This document shows positions 36,013 through 45,116 of a stretch of DNA of 64,000 nucleotides, piece after piece (the stretch's first letter is position 1; every line of letters begins with the position of its first letter). The stretch comes from Paraflavitalea soli (GTDB taxonomy: Bacteria; Bacteroidota; Bacteroidia; Chitinophagales; Chitinophagaceae): assembly GCF_003555545.1 (NCBI RefSeq), contig NZ_CP032157.1, positions 1,368,546 to 1,432,545 on the forward strand, given 5' to 3'. The position numbers and the translations under genes are program-made. A model generated the notes under the pieces. It did not search any database and was not told the DNA's origin. It saw only the letters and a program-made list of their open reading frames with translations.

Positions 36013-36637
36013 TACTTTTTTTATTGGCTTTTGGTTCTTGGTATGTTGTCAAAATAAAACAAAGCCAGAGGTTTTTCAACAAATGAGAACCAAATATCAA
36101 GATCTTAAAATAGATGATTCAAACTATTTTTTAAAGGATTTTGGATGGTCAGATAATTCGATCAAAATGTCGGGCAAAAATTACCAGAAACTTAAATGTA
36201 GCCCGGATTCTTATTTTTTTATTGGCGGTTATTGCAGAATGCAAAATGGGAGCTTGTTATTAATTCCCTTTGATTATAAAAACGCCACCGGCTTCAATGA
36301 AGATACTCTCTTTAGTTTTAATGTACCCGAACAAGCTTCCTGGAATGCTCGATTCGATAACGACAGAAAAATGTCTTCAGGAGATTCGATTGTGTTTACT
36401 GGGAAGACTTTAGCCCAAAACGATACGCTTTTTAATTTCACTTTGCATCCTTTTTATTTTTATCCCGCTTCAGGAAATAAACATTATCAAGCCCATCGTT
36501 TCGATGTTGAAGTAAGTAAGTCACGTGGAATCATTCGGGTTTTTACTATTATTGGAAATAGGGATACTCTTTATGAAGCCACATTACTCCCCCAAGAGAA
36601 ATTTATCAATAGAATGGGCAATAAGCTGATAATATAA
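35990..36637 (+). CDS. Candidate immunity protein for the RHS toxin tip (membrane-anchored or lipoprotein)
   Basis: The 215-residue product is not a family I recognise. A hydrophobic N-terminal segment 'TFFIGFWFLVCCQNK' is either a signal anchor or a poor lipobox, placing the rest in the periplasm. The body is beta-rich and aromatic ('YFFIGGYCRMQNGSLLLIPFDYKN', 'FNFTLHPFYFYPASG'). It overlaps the end of the RHS frame by 23 bases and shares its low GC content, as RHS immunity genes usually do; translational coupling is likely. Toxin inhibition is inferred from position. Confidence 0.65.
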   Translation: MLEKILSNTFFIGFWFLVCCQNKTKPEVFQQMRTKYQDLKIDDSNYFLKDFGWSDNSIKMSGKNYQKLKCSPDSYFFIGGYCRMQNGSLLLIPFDYKNATGFNEDTLFSFNVPEQASWNARFDNDRKMSSGDSIVFTGKTLAQNDTLFNFTLHPFYFYPASGNKHYQAHRFDVEVSKSRGIIRVFTIIGNRDTLYEATLLPQEKFINRMGNKLII

Positions 36638-36683
36638 AATCTTTCTACTCCTGACTAAACAGGATAAATGCACAATCGCTGGC

Positions 36684-36808
36684 ATGTTCTTCGATAACCA
36701 CGTCGTGGCCCCATCTTGAAAGAAACGTACTGTTATCCTTTTGAATTGGTTATGGTTGGTATTAGTAGTCGAACATTGACATCTCTGATCCGTAACAAAT
36801 GGAAAAAG
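36684..36808 (+). pseudogene. Frameshifted RHS core remnant
   Basis: Two frames together resemble the RHS core of the upstream gene: 'FFDNHVVAPS' ends in a stop at 36719, and the +1 frame continues 'ILKETYCYPFELVMVGISS' and 'LIRNK'. The matching part of the intact protein reads 'YFDNLVLTHTPGPILEE', 'THYYPFGLVMQGISS' and 'LRNRF'. The 'FKFNGKE' continuation is lost. This is a displaced RHS C-terminal cassette. Confidence 0.75.
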
Positions 36809-36970
36809 ATGCTAAAAACAAACAGAACAAGTAGTGCGTTAATAATTACAGTCCTTCTTTGGTGTGCCTCTTGTCGGCCACATATGAAAAGAGATTTTTT
36901 CCAATCAGTATCAAATGATGGCATTACTCTTAGTGATAGTATTGTTCGATTTATGAAAAACTTTAAGTAG
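36809..36970 (+). CDS. Small lipoprotein-like fragment after the RHS remnant (53 aa)
   Basis: Starting at ATG 36809, the peptide has a signal sequence with a good lipobox ('VLLWCASCRPH'), then only about 30 residues ('RDFFQSVSNDGITLSDSIVRFMKNF') before a stop. It reads in the same frame as the second half of the RHS remnant. It may be the start of a former immunity lipoprotein, now truncated. Confidence 0.4.
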   Translation: MLKTNRTSSALIITVLLWCASCRPHMKRDFFQSVSNDGITLSDSIVRFMKNFK

Positions 36971-36981
36971 CAAATTGTTGA

Positions 36982-37128
36982 ATGTATTATTGGCTGGGTT
37001 TATGGACGGATCTAGCTATCCCCTTTATAACTTTCATCGACAATACTAAAAAGGCCGCAACAATTAATGATGAAATTGATAGGAATGATCGGTTGATAAA
37101 GTTCAGTATAAGATGTGTAAATCAATAA
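36982..37128 (+). CDS. Possible small protein (48 aa) or fragment
   Basis: An ATG at 36982 opens a 48-residue frame with 'WLGLWTDLAIPFITF' and 'NTKKAATINDEIDRNDRLIKF', which has protein-like character. It lies between the RHS remnant and the convergent AlbA_2 gene. No family recognised; it may be another cassette fragment. Confidence 0.3.
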   Translation: MYYWLGLWTDLAIPFITFIDNTKKAATINDEIDRNDRLIKFSIRCVNQ

Positions 37129-37170
37129 AGCCAGTCTTTACTTCGTGAAAGCTGTCATTATTGAATAGGG

Positions 37171-38145
37171 TTACCAAACATCTGTGGCATTCGAGAGTAA
37201 TTTTGAAATCGCGATTTCTCCAATACCGGGTTCTGCGTTGTCTGCAAAAACCTTCCAATATATGTTGTAACTCTCATTCCTAAGGTTCCTTTTTAGCCTT
37301 ATAACCTCTGAGCGGCTCGTCGTTCCTGGCAAAATTGGATCGTATCTTGATGGACCGTAGCTGTTATAAGGTTCTCCAGCGGCACTAATTTTGATGTCAA
37401 TAATATCGCGATAAGTATTGTCTCCGTAAAATACCCTAAATCGTCTTCTCTCTAAACTTTCTTTATATTCTTCTCCATTCTCTAAAATTTCCTGAGGAAG
37501 TTCGATAGAATAGTTCACATATTTAGCATAAATCTTCCCTAGGTTTCTGATTGCAAATTTAAGATTATAATCTAGGTATGAACTACCGTTAGGTTTTATC
37601 CTTCCGCTAATCGAATCTTTCTCTTGAACTATTATCCTCTCTATTAGAAATTCTAATTCAACTTTTGGGTGCTTCAATCTACTCATAATGTCGCGAATCT
37701 CATAGTCCTCCATTGCCACACAGACAAAATTATGACGTTTGTAATACCGAAAGTCGCTTGCTTGATGCGCGGTATCACTTTGAGGAACTTCGACAACGTA
37801 GACAACGCTTTCGGCGTTAACAGGTATTGGGATGATTAGGACATTCTCAATTTTGGGTTGTATGTTTGAGTTTATTACCTGCTCAAGCCATTCTTTTGAA
37901 ATTTCCTCCCTTTTAACCGCATCGATGATTTCTGGCAAATGCTCTTTTCCTTTAGTTTGAAACTCTCTTATTCCATAGATAATTGTCCCCCCTGCTGAAT
38001 TGGCCATAGCAGAAACATCTTTCGCAATATCGCCCTTTTTTTTATCATTTTTTTGCAACGCATCTCCAGCTTTATACTCTAGAACTAAATTCTCCTCAAT
38101 GCCATCTGAAATGTAAGACTGTAGGGTTTCTAAACTCCATTTCAT
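37171..38145 (-). CDS. AlbA_2 (Schlafen-like) domain protein
   Basis: The 324-residue protein starts with an AlbA_2/Schlafen-type domain (about 10-160): 'EENLVLEYKAGDAL', 'DIAKDVSAMANSAGGTIIYGI' and 'VYVVEVPQSDTAHQA..FRYYKR'. In this family the Glu/Lys cluster and the conserved Asn-Ser/Ala-Gly-Gly turn are involved in nucleotide or nucleic-acid binding, and several members are RNases or parts of anti-phage systems. The C-terminal half (165-324) is beta-rich and unassigned. The gene starts 5 bases after the stop of the upstream gene on the same strand. The AT-rich composition differs from the lyase genes on both sides, which suggests horizontal acquisition. Confidence 0.85.
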   Translation of the reverse strand: MKWSLETLQSYISDGIEENLVLEYKAGDALQKNDKKKGDIAKDVSAMANSAGGTIIYGIREFQTKGKEHLPEIIDAVKREEISKEWLEQVINSNIQPKIENVLIIPIPVNAESVVYVVEVPQSDTAHQASDFRYYKRHNFVCVAMEDYEIRDIMSRLKHPKVELEFLIERIIVQEKDSISGRIKPNGSSYLDYNLKFAIRNLGKIYAKYVNYSIELPQEILENGEEYKESLERRRFRVFYGDNTYRDIIDIKISAAGEPYNSYGPSRYDPILPGTTSRSEVIRLKRNLRNESYNIYWKVFADNAEPGIGEIAISKLLSNATDVW

Positions 38146-38150
38146 AATTG

Positions 38151-39362
38151 TTATCGTATCCCTTTTTTTAGAATGTGTTTTTCGTATTCCGCATTTGACT
38201 GAGTTATAGCAAAAGTTGTTGCAGAAAAATTGTCATGTCCTGATTTCGACGAAATCCTTGATTCTATGATACTCAAGGCAGCTATAATTTTATTTCGCAT
38301 CCTTTCAGCGTTCATTTTCATGCGATTTCGATACTCATCCGTTGGATCAATCGCATTTTCTGGATTAATAAAGGCATTGTACAATTGTTCCTTCCAACTC
38401 ATTAAGTTTCTCTTAATTTGATTTAGGCGATCAAGGTTGGTTTTCATGTCTTGATAAACATAGTCGTTGATATATTTCTCGAGCTTTGAGAAGCCATTGT
38501 TCAGATTTTGGTTTGAAGAAATAGTCTGCTTTTCTAAAAAATCTCCCCAATCCCATTCCTTTTCAGATAGTTCCTGCAAGGCTGACTTTAAAAAGTCATA
38601 GAACAAGAAAAATCTTCCATAGACCATTGCTTCAACGTTGCCTATAGATGAAATCCAAGGATACTTTTCGATCTCTAAAAATTCATAGAATCCAGCCTTT
38701 AAGCGTTTGTACACAAATTCAGTCGAATCTTCCGAATGTTTTGCGTATGCTTTGCTAGCTTGTGAAAGACTTATATTTTCGACTGTGGAGATGAAACGTT
38801 CTATCTCAGAAATTTCCGCCATTATAGTATCTGAGTTAACTACCTTATAAGTTTGTTTAAATGTGCTCTTCTCAAGTTCAAGGTAGCACCTTGCGTAATA
38901 TTCTGTCAAAAGAATATAGGCCTCTTTGCTGGTCTTATATTCAGGCTCAAAAGAAATTACGTCTCCTTCTTTCAGTCTTGGCATTTGCTCACAGTCAAAT
39001 TTAGTTGCTCTGCGTTTGACTCGAAATTTGCTTCTAAGAGCATTGTGTTGAATCATAAATTCGCTAAAAGCTTCTTCATCACTAATGCTCGATAGGAATT
39101 TTTCTACGCCAACTTCTTGAGATTCAAAATTTAGATATTCTTTAAGAGTATTTATATTCAAAAAACTAAGATAATGTTCTATATCATTAAGGTCGCAGTT
39201 TTTATGGTTGCATAGCCAGGAATTGAACTGATAATGGTATAATATTTCAGAGGTAATCATATTATTAGAACTATCTATTACTCCTAATTGAATAGCAGCT
39301 TCAAATAATTCTCCAAAATCCTTAAAGTTCATAATTTCCTTAATGTGGGACATTCTCTCCAT
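38151..39362 (-). CDS. Unknown protein (403 aa), partner of the AlbA_2 protein
   Basis: I do not recognise the family. The product is soluble, acidic, largely helical, and rich in Glu, Lys, Asn and Ser. Notable parts are 'EAAIQLGVIDSSNNMITSEILYHYQ', 'FEPEYKTSKEAYILLTEYYARCYLELEKS' and 'RFFLFYDFLKSALQELSEKEWDWGDFLEKQ'. No nuclease, ATPase or membrane motif is visible. The gene is followed after 5 bases by the AlbA_2 gene, so the pair is one operon. A start at the second ATG ('MSHIKEIM', 39353) is also possible. Position beside an RHS island and low GC content suggest a defence or mobile accessory role, which is inference. Confidence 0.75.
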   Translation of the reverse strand: MERMSHIKEIMNFKDFGELFEAAIQLGVIDSSNNMITSEILYHYQFNSWLCNHKNCDLNDIEHYLSFLNINTLKEYLNFESQEVGVEKFLSSISDEEAFSEFMIQHNALRSKFRVKRRATKFDCEQMPRLKEGDVISFEPEYKTSKEAYILLTEYYARCYLELEKSTFKQTYKVVNSDTIMAEISEIERFISTVENISLSQASKAYAKHSEDSTEFVYKRLKAGFYEFLEIEKYPWISSIGNVEAMVYGRFFLFYDFLKSALQELSEKEWDWGDFLEKQTISSNQNLNNGFSKLEKYINDYVYQDMKTNLDRLNQIKRNLMSWKEQLYNAFINPENAIDPTDEYRNRMKMNAERMRNKIIAALSIIESRISSKSGHDNFSATTFAITQSNAEYEKHILKKGIR

Positions 39363-39387
39363 TTAGGCTGTGATAACTAATTGGCTT

Positions 39388-39409
39388 CTTTTACTAATGT
39401 ACGTAAAAG
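39388..39409. other. Inverted repeat upstream of the two-gene AlbA_2 operon
   Basis: CTTTTAC (39388-39394) and GTAAAAG (39403-39409) around 8 bases, 26 bases before the ATG. It could be an operator for a dimeric repressor or part of the promoter. The rest of 39410-39643 is AT-rich with nothing recognised. Confidence 0.4.
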
Positions 39410-39643
39410 TTGCTTATTTAATTATGCCAAGCCTTAAATTGATGGGTTTGTAGGTCCCCCTGATCTTGAAATTGATACATGAATAATATACCAATAATGT
39501 AAGAGAAGTCAGCAGAAGGACGTTTATTTTGTTGAGGTATTCTCTTTTTTAATTATTCATATTATTCATTGAGTTTTTTGAAATAATGCTCGACTAATAT
39601 TGATTATCACGCAGTTCGAATGACGCTCAGGTTGCGCCTTTTC

Positions 39644-41734
39644 TTATTGTTCTATAATTGTACTACCAGCTTTACCGTCTGTGGGTAATGATACTTGAAT
39701 GGTTCGTTCATTCACCTTTAATTGCAGGAAGCTTAATTTTTGAGTAGGGTCTGATATTGCTATAGCCATAGCCGAAACGGTGGCACCTTTCGCTTTGATC
39801 ATCACGATGCAAGGCTGAGTAGTGGCAACAGTTAATTTATCACTGACCTTAATACTGCCTGCCTTGTAAAAAACGATCCCCGTTCTTTGTAGCCCAGTAT
39901 ACTCCACGGCTTGCAGTTCGGGCGTATTGGCCAGTATCCTGATGGGTGATTTCTTACTGTACTTTGACGCCGTAACAGCATCCACATTGGGCAAAGCTAT
40001 CCAAGCATATGTGGCGTTCTTAGGCTGTATACCATGATCGAGCCAGAGGGTAAATACATTTTTCTTGACGGTTTCTTCGGTGGCCCAGGCCTGGTGGTTG
40101 ATCTGCCGCCAGTTGCCGGTAGCTTCTCCGTTGCTGATCTGCACGGTAGTGGGCTGCGGGAAGAAATAAGCGATGCTGTCGTGATATACCCAGGAAACAT
40201 TGGGCAGGGTATGTTTGCCGCTTTGGAGGGTAGTATTCTTGCTCTGCTTGTTGACGACTACCTCGCCTTTCAATAAACATTGATTGAGGGTAGTGGCTAT
40301 ATCAACGGCTGTATCGATCTGGATGCCAGCGCCCAGGCATACGATCTCGTTATCAAAAAAGAACCATGATTTACGGGCTCTGAGGGGATCATGTACACTG
40401 GCAAAATCAAAAGCCGCTACGCCATACTTCCCATCGCTTACGCCACCGGCAAAATCAGTGAGGCCCTTTTTCGCCAATTGTTTCCAATGGGGAAAGTCAG
40501 CTTTTTGTACAATGGTAGCGCCAGGTACCTTACGCCAGTCCCACACAGGAAAAATATTGGAGAATTCACGACCGGTACGGGATAAGAAGAAGGAGCCATC
40601 ACCGTAGTAATGATTTTTGATGCCTTCTTCATTGTGTGGCTCTTCCATATTGTTGGCCCGGGCGGAATGCATGCGCACGGAAGCGTAATAATCCGGACGT
40701 TGGTGAGTATAATAATGGGAATGCCAGAAGTACCGGTCTTTGGTTATAACGGGTTTCGTTTTTCCTTCCCTGATAGCGATGATGGTTTCCAGTTCTTTGG
40801 CGCGGTAGTCAGATGCCTGGCGTAGGTTCCGGGGCAAAGAAACATCTTCAGCATCCAGGGCATTCTTACGACTGATATCACGGTTCATAGCTCCGGGATC
40901 GGGATAAGTGGCATAGACCAATGACTGGCAAATGCCATCCAGGAAATAATCGGTGACAAGTCTGATGGATGAATCCGGAAAGGAAAAACCTGCACCACGG
41001 ATCTTAGCAGCCCAGTAGGCAAAGGAACTGGCATAATTGGAACCATAGGTAAGGGTGGAGATCACATTGTCGGTGCGGTGATGAAAGCTCATGTCGGGCT
41101 GCAGGCCCCGTTCATTACTGATCTTGATATCGGCGGCCATGGCCTTCAATGCTTTCCGAAGGGTATCGGCATTTTCCATGAATAAACCCTGTTTGGCAAA
41201 CATGCCGGCAATGGGCATCAGGTCGCCGCCTGGGCGCGCGCCAAAGGTCTCCATATTGGCGCGGTGGGCAATGGCCAAGCCTTCCTTCTTTTGCTTCTCT
41301 GTGAGGGCATCGTCCATTACCAGTAAGGTATTGATCATGAGGTTGGGGGTACCCATTTCATTCCACCACCAATTGTCGCACCTGAAATCATGGGCGAGCC
41401 AATAATCAAGGGCCAGGGAAAAAGCAGCTTTAACAGGAGGGGCTGTAAAGGAGGCGGCGCCCTTCTTTTTATAAGCCCTCGCCAATTCGAGCATATTATC
41501 GAGGTGCTGCTTGTGCTGGAAGCCGGTGCGGGAAACATCCTTATAGTCGATACCAGGCCAGGTGCCGTCGGGCTGAATGGTTTTTATGAGTTGGTCTATT
41601 TCCTCTTTGTTGACGGATGGCGCCAGGAGATCGTCCACCACACGTTTCTTTATAGTAGAAATATCCTGGGCTTGTGCGGCGGCTGATGCGAAGAGGAATA
41701 ATATAATTGACCAAAAAGAAGTACGCTGTTGCAT
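39644..41734 (-). CDS. Polysaccharide lyase family 8 (hyaluronate/chondroitin AC/xanthan lyase type)
   Basis: The 696-residue protein has a signal peptide (about 1-23), an alpha/alpha toroid (25-345) and a beta-sandwich C-terminal half. The PL8 catalytic set is visible: Asn125 in 'WWWNEMGTP', His218/219 and nearby Tyr in 'SFHHRTDN..TYGSNYA', and Arg284/Arg288 in 'MNRDISRK', four apart as in chondroitin AC lyase. PL8 enzymes cleave hyaluronan, chondroitin or xanthan chains by beta-elimination, leaving unsaturated uronic acid. No T9SS tail, so periplasmic. I start at the ATG complementary to 41732-41734. It is the last of four genes in a tight operon (29-base gap upstream). Confidence 0.93.
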   Translation of the reverse strand: MQQRTSFWSIILFLFASAAAQAQDISTIKKRVVDDLLAPSVNKEEIDQLIKTIQPDGTWPGIDYKDVSRTGFQHKQHLDNMLELARAYKKKGAASFTAPPVKAAFSLALDYWLAHDFRCDNWWWNEMGTPNLMINTLLVMDDALTEKQKKEGLAIAHRANMETFGARPGGDLMPIAGMFAKQGLFMENADTLRKALKAMAADIKISNERGLQPDMSFHHRTDNVISTLTYGSNYASSFAYWAAKIRGAGFSFPDSSIRLVTDYFLDGICQSLVYATYPDPGAMNRDISRKNALDAEDVSLPRNLRQASDYRAKELETIIAIREGKTKPVITKDRYFWHSHYYTHQRPDYYASVRMHSARANNMEEPHNEEGIKNHYYGDGSFFLSRTGREFSNIFPVWDWRKVPGATIVQKADFPHWKQLAKKGLTDFAGGVSDGKYGVAAFDFASVHDPLRARKSWFFFDNEIVCLGAGIQIDTAVDIATTLNQCLLKGEVVVNKQSKNTTLQSGKHTLPNVSWVYHDSIAYFFPQPTTVQISNGEATGNWRQINHQAWATEETVKKNVFTLWLDHGIQPKNATYAWIALPNVDAVTASKYSKKSPIRILANTPELQAVEYTGLQRTGIVFYKAGSIKVSDKLTVATTQPCIVMIKAKGATVSAMAIAISDPTQKLSFLQLKVNERTIQVSLPTDGKAGSTIIEQ

Positions 41735-41763
41735 ATGGCTTGTATTATGGCTCGGGCTCAATA

Positions 41764-43710
41764 TTATTTGGGTGCAATGACAAAGTTGATCTTGTCTTTG
41801 GTTTTGGGTGCAATAAGCTTGAAGGTGATCCGGTAAATGCTATCACCCCACCTGTCGCGGACGCCTTTGTCTTCTTCGGTGGTAAGGGGCACTTTTTCAA
41901 CGGCCACCCCCAATTGCTTAGGGTTGTACCTGATGACAAAGTCTTTGGGGGCGCCCTGTTTAGGTGCATAGTGAATGGTCAACTCACCGGGTGATGTGAT
42001 GGCGGCGGGGTAACAGGTCATGAGGTTTTCCACGATGCTATCGGCCTTGCTGAGGGCCAGGACGTCTTTCACTTCCACATTCTTACCGCGGTTGAGGCGG
42101 ATGGATCGCTGCCAGGTGTTGATGCCTGCCTGCCGGGGGTAGGACTTTGCAATATCCAGGGACAGCTCTGCAAATGTCTTGTCCTCTTTATAGGCTACAT
42201 TGGTTGCCTTGAAGGTGGCGCCGGGGGACTGATTGACGCCATTGACGGTAGGGGTATTGTGGTATTCAGAACAATTGTACCATATATCATAACGCCGGCT
42301 ACTGAATGTTTTGCGGGTGTAGGTACCGCTGCCCACATCGATCAACAGGGGCAGTCCATTGTAGTATACCATATAATTGCCAATATCGTTGTGGTTGTGG
42401 CTTTCATCATTGTGCCCGCCTTTGGCAGCTACAAAGAGGCCATCGGTGGTGCCTTGTTTATCGCGGGCAATCATCACTTGTATATCGGGCAGCCATACGC
42501 TGGCGGGCAGAGGAAGGCCTTGTGGCGCATTTTGGAACTCCTCCTGCATGAACAGGGAATAGAAATTCCGGAAGAAGTGATAGGTGCCTGAATTGGCTGA
42601 GGCGGGCTTGCGGTAGTAAGCGCCAAATTTAACCATGGCGCTGTCTTTAATATCCTTTCCAAACCGGTAGATCATATCGGCAGCCATGCCAGGGGTAGGA
42701 GAGGCATCGGCAAAGTTGACAAAATATTCGGGCCCGATCTGCGCACGGTAAATAAAACGGCCCATATTCCTGATCTTCCCGTCTTCAAATACATATTGGA
42801 AGGCATTGTTGGAAGCGAGGTTGAGCATGGAAACATTATCATACAGGGAAGCGGCGGCTGCACCCCAATAACCCGGGCCTTCATCACAACCACCATCCTG
42901 GGGATAAGGATTAACAAACTCATCCAGTACGGTCAATAACTTAGCTACGGCTGCGGTCCTTTTGGTATCATCCTTCTCTAACAGCAACACTGTATTGAGC
43001 CAGTTGGAGCAGATCCAGGGATTCCAGTTGTTGGGTGGCCTTCCATTGGCAGTCTTTGTCATCCAGCCATGTTTTTTGGTCATGAGTGGTGTGAGGAGGC
43101 GGTAGTTGGTTTCATAATAAATGCGTTTTCTTATTTGGGGGGATACGGCATCGAGTTTGTCGCCTACAAAGTAATCCACCCAGGCCAGGAGGGTACCTGT
43201 TTCTGCACTGAAGAGTTCCACAAAAGGCTGTGATACGTCCATCAGGCCGGAATACTCTTTGGTTTGGGGAAGATGGGCGGAGGCGCCCCAGAAGGATTCC
43301 TCACAAATGGACCATACGCCATCGATGATGGGATCAATAAAGCGGCCTTTGTTCTCATAGATCTCGGCCAGCAACAAGGCTGCCAATGCGCTGCGTTTTT
43401 CATTGGCGATGGCCTGGTATTCGGTGCGGTTGCCGGTACGCTCTATCAGTAATGATTTGGTGGCAGGGATGGAAGGCCAGGTATAATTGATAAGGGTATT
43501 GGCCCTGGCAAGAATGGCTTTCATCGTAGCTGCATCTGCTTTGGCCCATGCTGCGCGGTCGCTGGTCCTGGGAAAGGGCACCCACTGTGCCTGCGGGATC
43601 AATACGGTTTTTAACTGGACGGCAGTATACTTTCCGCTCAACAGGTTTTGCCGGGCAGGAAGTTGCCAGCAGCAGAGGGTGATCAACAGGGTCCAGATCG
43701 TTTTTTTCAT
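41764..43710 (-). CDS. Heparinase II/III family protein (first paralogue)
   Basis: The 648-residue protein has a signal peptide (about 1-20), a helical toroid (about 60-380; 'NNWNPWICSNWLNTVLLLEKDD', 'DEGPGYWGAAAASLYD') and a heparinase II/III beta-sandwich with the hallmark 'DESHNHNDIGNYMVYYNGLPLLIDVGSGTYT', whose His residues and Asn/Asp belong to the active site or metal site. The family (PL12, PL15, PL17, PL21 and others) eliminates across uronic-acid linkages in heparan-type chains or alginate oligomers. The exact PL number is not clear. It lies 32 bases after the BNR_4 gene in the same operon. Confidence 0.9.
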   Translation of the reverse strand: MKKTIWTLLITLCCWQLPARQNLLSGKYTAVQLKTVLIPQAQWVPFPRTSDRAAWAKADAATMKAILARANTLINYTWPSIPATKSLLIERTGNRTEYQAIANEKRSALAALLLAEIYENKGRFIDPIIDGVWSICEESFWGASAHLPQTKEYSGLMDVSQPFVELFSAETGTLLAWVDYFVGDKLDAVSPQIRKRIYYETNYRLLTPLMTKKHGWMTKTANGRPPNNWNPWICSNWLNTVLLLEKDDTKRTAAVAKLLTVLDEFVNPYPQDGGCDEGPGYWGAAAASLYDNVSMLNLASNNAFQYVFEDGKIRNMGRFIYRAQIGPEYFVNFADASPTPGMAADMIYRFGKDIKDSAMVKFGAYYRKPASANSGTYHFFRNFYSLFMQEEFQNAPQGLPLPASVWLPDIQVMIARDKQGTTDGLFVAAKGGHNDESHNHNDIGNYMVYYNGLPLLIDVGSGTYTRKTFSSRRYDIWYNCSEYHNTPTVNGVNQSPGATFKATNVAYKEDKTFAELSLDIAKSYPRQAGINTWQRSIRLNRGKNVEVKDVLALSKADSIVENLMTCYPAAITSPGELTIHYAPKQGAPKDFVIRYNPKQLGVAVEKVPLTTEEDKGVRDRWGDSIYRITFKLIAPKTKDKINFVIAPK

Positions 43711-43742
43711 ACAGTTGTTATTGAGTAGATCAGGTATATAGT

Positions 43743-45107
43743 TTATGGTAAAGATGCAGGTTTGGCTGTTTCGCTATCCATGGTGTAGGGTAGCACAAAT
43801 ACCTTTCCTTTATCGTTGGTAAAATACAACACAGAAGGGGATAATTTATCAGCATCCCCATCGGCCCAGAAAGCATAAAAATCAGGTTGGGCATTTAATG
43901 GGCGGCGTACATAGGAATGGTTGCGGGCGCTGTGCTGTGTAAGCTGTTTCGTCTTTTTCCAGGTTTTGCCCTCGTCCTGGCTTTCCCACCACGCTATTTC
44001 TCCACCGGCGCCCCATTGTTGCGGCCCGGTTTCTGTGGGACCAATGATCTGCCAGTGATCTCCGTTAATGTACAGGGAGCCCATATCATAATTGTGGGTA
44101 GAAGTGCAAACTTTGGTCATATTCCACTGGCCGTTCTTCCAGTGGATGGTCATCCATTCGCGCGGATTGCCTTTGGGACCGGGTGCAAAATCATTGCTCA
44201 CCACGGCCAGGATAACGGGATTGCCTGCTGCATCGACATTGAGGTCGTTGAGGTAAACAAGCTTTCCTTCGGCCTCGTAGTCTTTTACCAATGCGGTGCT
44301 GTGTTTGTCTGCCAACGGAGGGGATACGGGTTTGCCATCGATGGTAGTCCAGGTTTTGCCCATATCGGTTGTTTGCAGCAGGTAGCAGTTGGTCCGTTTA
44401 TCTACATTGCCGCCGGGGTGATAGTTAAATACGGTGACGAGTTTTCCTGCGGGCATATTGGATACCTGGTAATGACCTCCCATGCCCGCGAGTTTCTGGT
44501 CGGGGGACCACTGACGACCATCGGGGCTCGTGGACCAATACAATTCCCTGCCTTTGGTGTATTTGGTAAACAGGTGTATAAACCCTTTACCGGGTACCCA
44601 CCAGGGTTGAGGGTACGTTATTTCGGTTTCTTTGATCTGTTCAAAGTCGTTGATATTATAGGGCGCTTTGCTTTTGAAGATAAGTCCCAGGCGGCTGGTG
44701 TTCCTGCCACTTACAAATACCCACAGATAACCCTGCTCATCGATGGAGAGGGAAGCATTGTCGTGTGGATCATCAACGCCCTGTTTGTCGTATACGATCA
44801 CGGGTTTGGGTACTTCCTTTTTCTGGTGATCGTAGTAAGACAACATAATGAGGAGGTGCCGGTCTTTTGCGCCGGCAGTGCCTCCGTAAACGAAGAAGGT
44901 TTTGTTGACCTGCTTTGCATAGATGGCGATGGGCACATGGCTGGAAGTATAGGTGCCTAAGCCGCCGGAATATTTATCGCCATAGGTAGAAAACTGACCC
45001 AGGGTAAACCAGATGCCTTTGTACCCATCGGCACGAGGCAGTTGTGCGAGTGCAGTGACCTGGAATATCAAGAGCAGTAAAGGCGGCGATAGTAGTTTAT
45101 AACGCAT
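43743..45107 (-). CDS. BNR_4 repeat beta-propeller protein
   Basis: The 454-residue secreted protein (signal peptide 1-22) has a seven-bladed propeller with BNR-type blades ('LYWSTSPDGRQWSP', 'TTDMGKTWTTIDG', 'SQDEGKTWKKTKQ') and conserved-looking 'DDPHDNASLSIDEQGYLWVFVSG', 'THNYDMGSLYINGDHW' and 'SARNHSYVRRP'. PF15892 (BNR_4) proteins occur in many uronate loci; ulvan lyases of PL24/PL25 share the fold and use His/Tyr/Arg, so a lyase role is possible, but a sialidase-like or sugar-binding role cannot be excluded. It lies 9 bases after the upstream heparinase gene. Confidence 0.82.
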   Translation of the reverse strand: MRYKLLSPPLLLLIFQVTALAQLPRADGYKGIWFTLGQFSTYGDKYSGGLGTYTSSHVPIAIYAKQVNKTFFVYGGTAGAKDRHLLIMLSYYDHQKKEVPKPVIVYDKQGVDDPHDNASLSIDEQGYLWVFVSGRNTSRLGLIFKSKAPYNINDFEQIKETEITYPQPWWVPGKGFIHLFTKYTKGRELYWSTSPDGRQWSPDQKLAGMGGHYQVSNMPAGKLVTVFNYHPGGNVDKRTNCYLLQTTDMGKTWTTIDGKPVSPPLADKHSTALVKDYEAEGKLVYLNDLNVDAAGNPVILAVVSNDFAPGPKGNPREWMTIHWKNGQWNMTKVCTSTHNYDMGSLYINGDHWQIIGPTETGPQQWGAGGEIAWWESQDEGKTWKKTKQLTQHSARNHSYVRRPLNAQPDFYAFWADGDADKLSPSVLYFTNDKGKVFVLPYTMDSETAKPASLP

Positions 45108-45116
45108 AGGTCGGTG

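Noticed and set aside
39410-39643. Possible mobile-element remnant between the AlbA_2 operon and the PL8 gene
   Set aside because: AT-rich sequence without terminal repeats, target duplications or transposase similarity.
43917-44960. 347-residue frame antisense to the BNR_4 gene
   Set aside because: It is a shadow of a gene with clear BNR blades and signal peptide; no independent motif.
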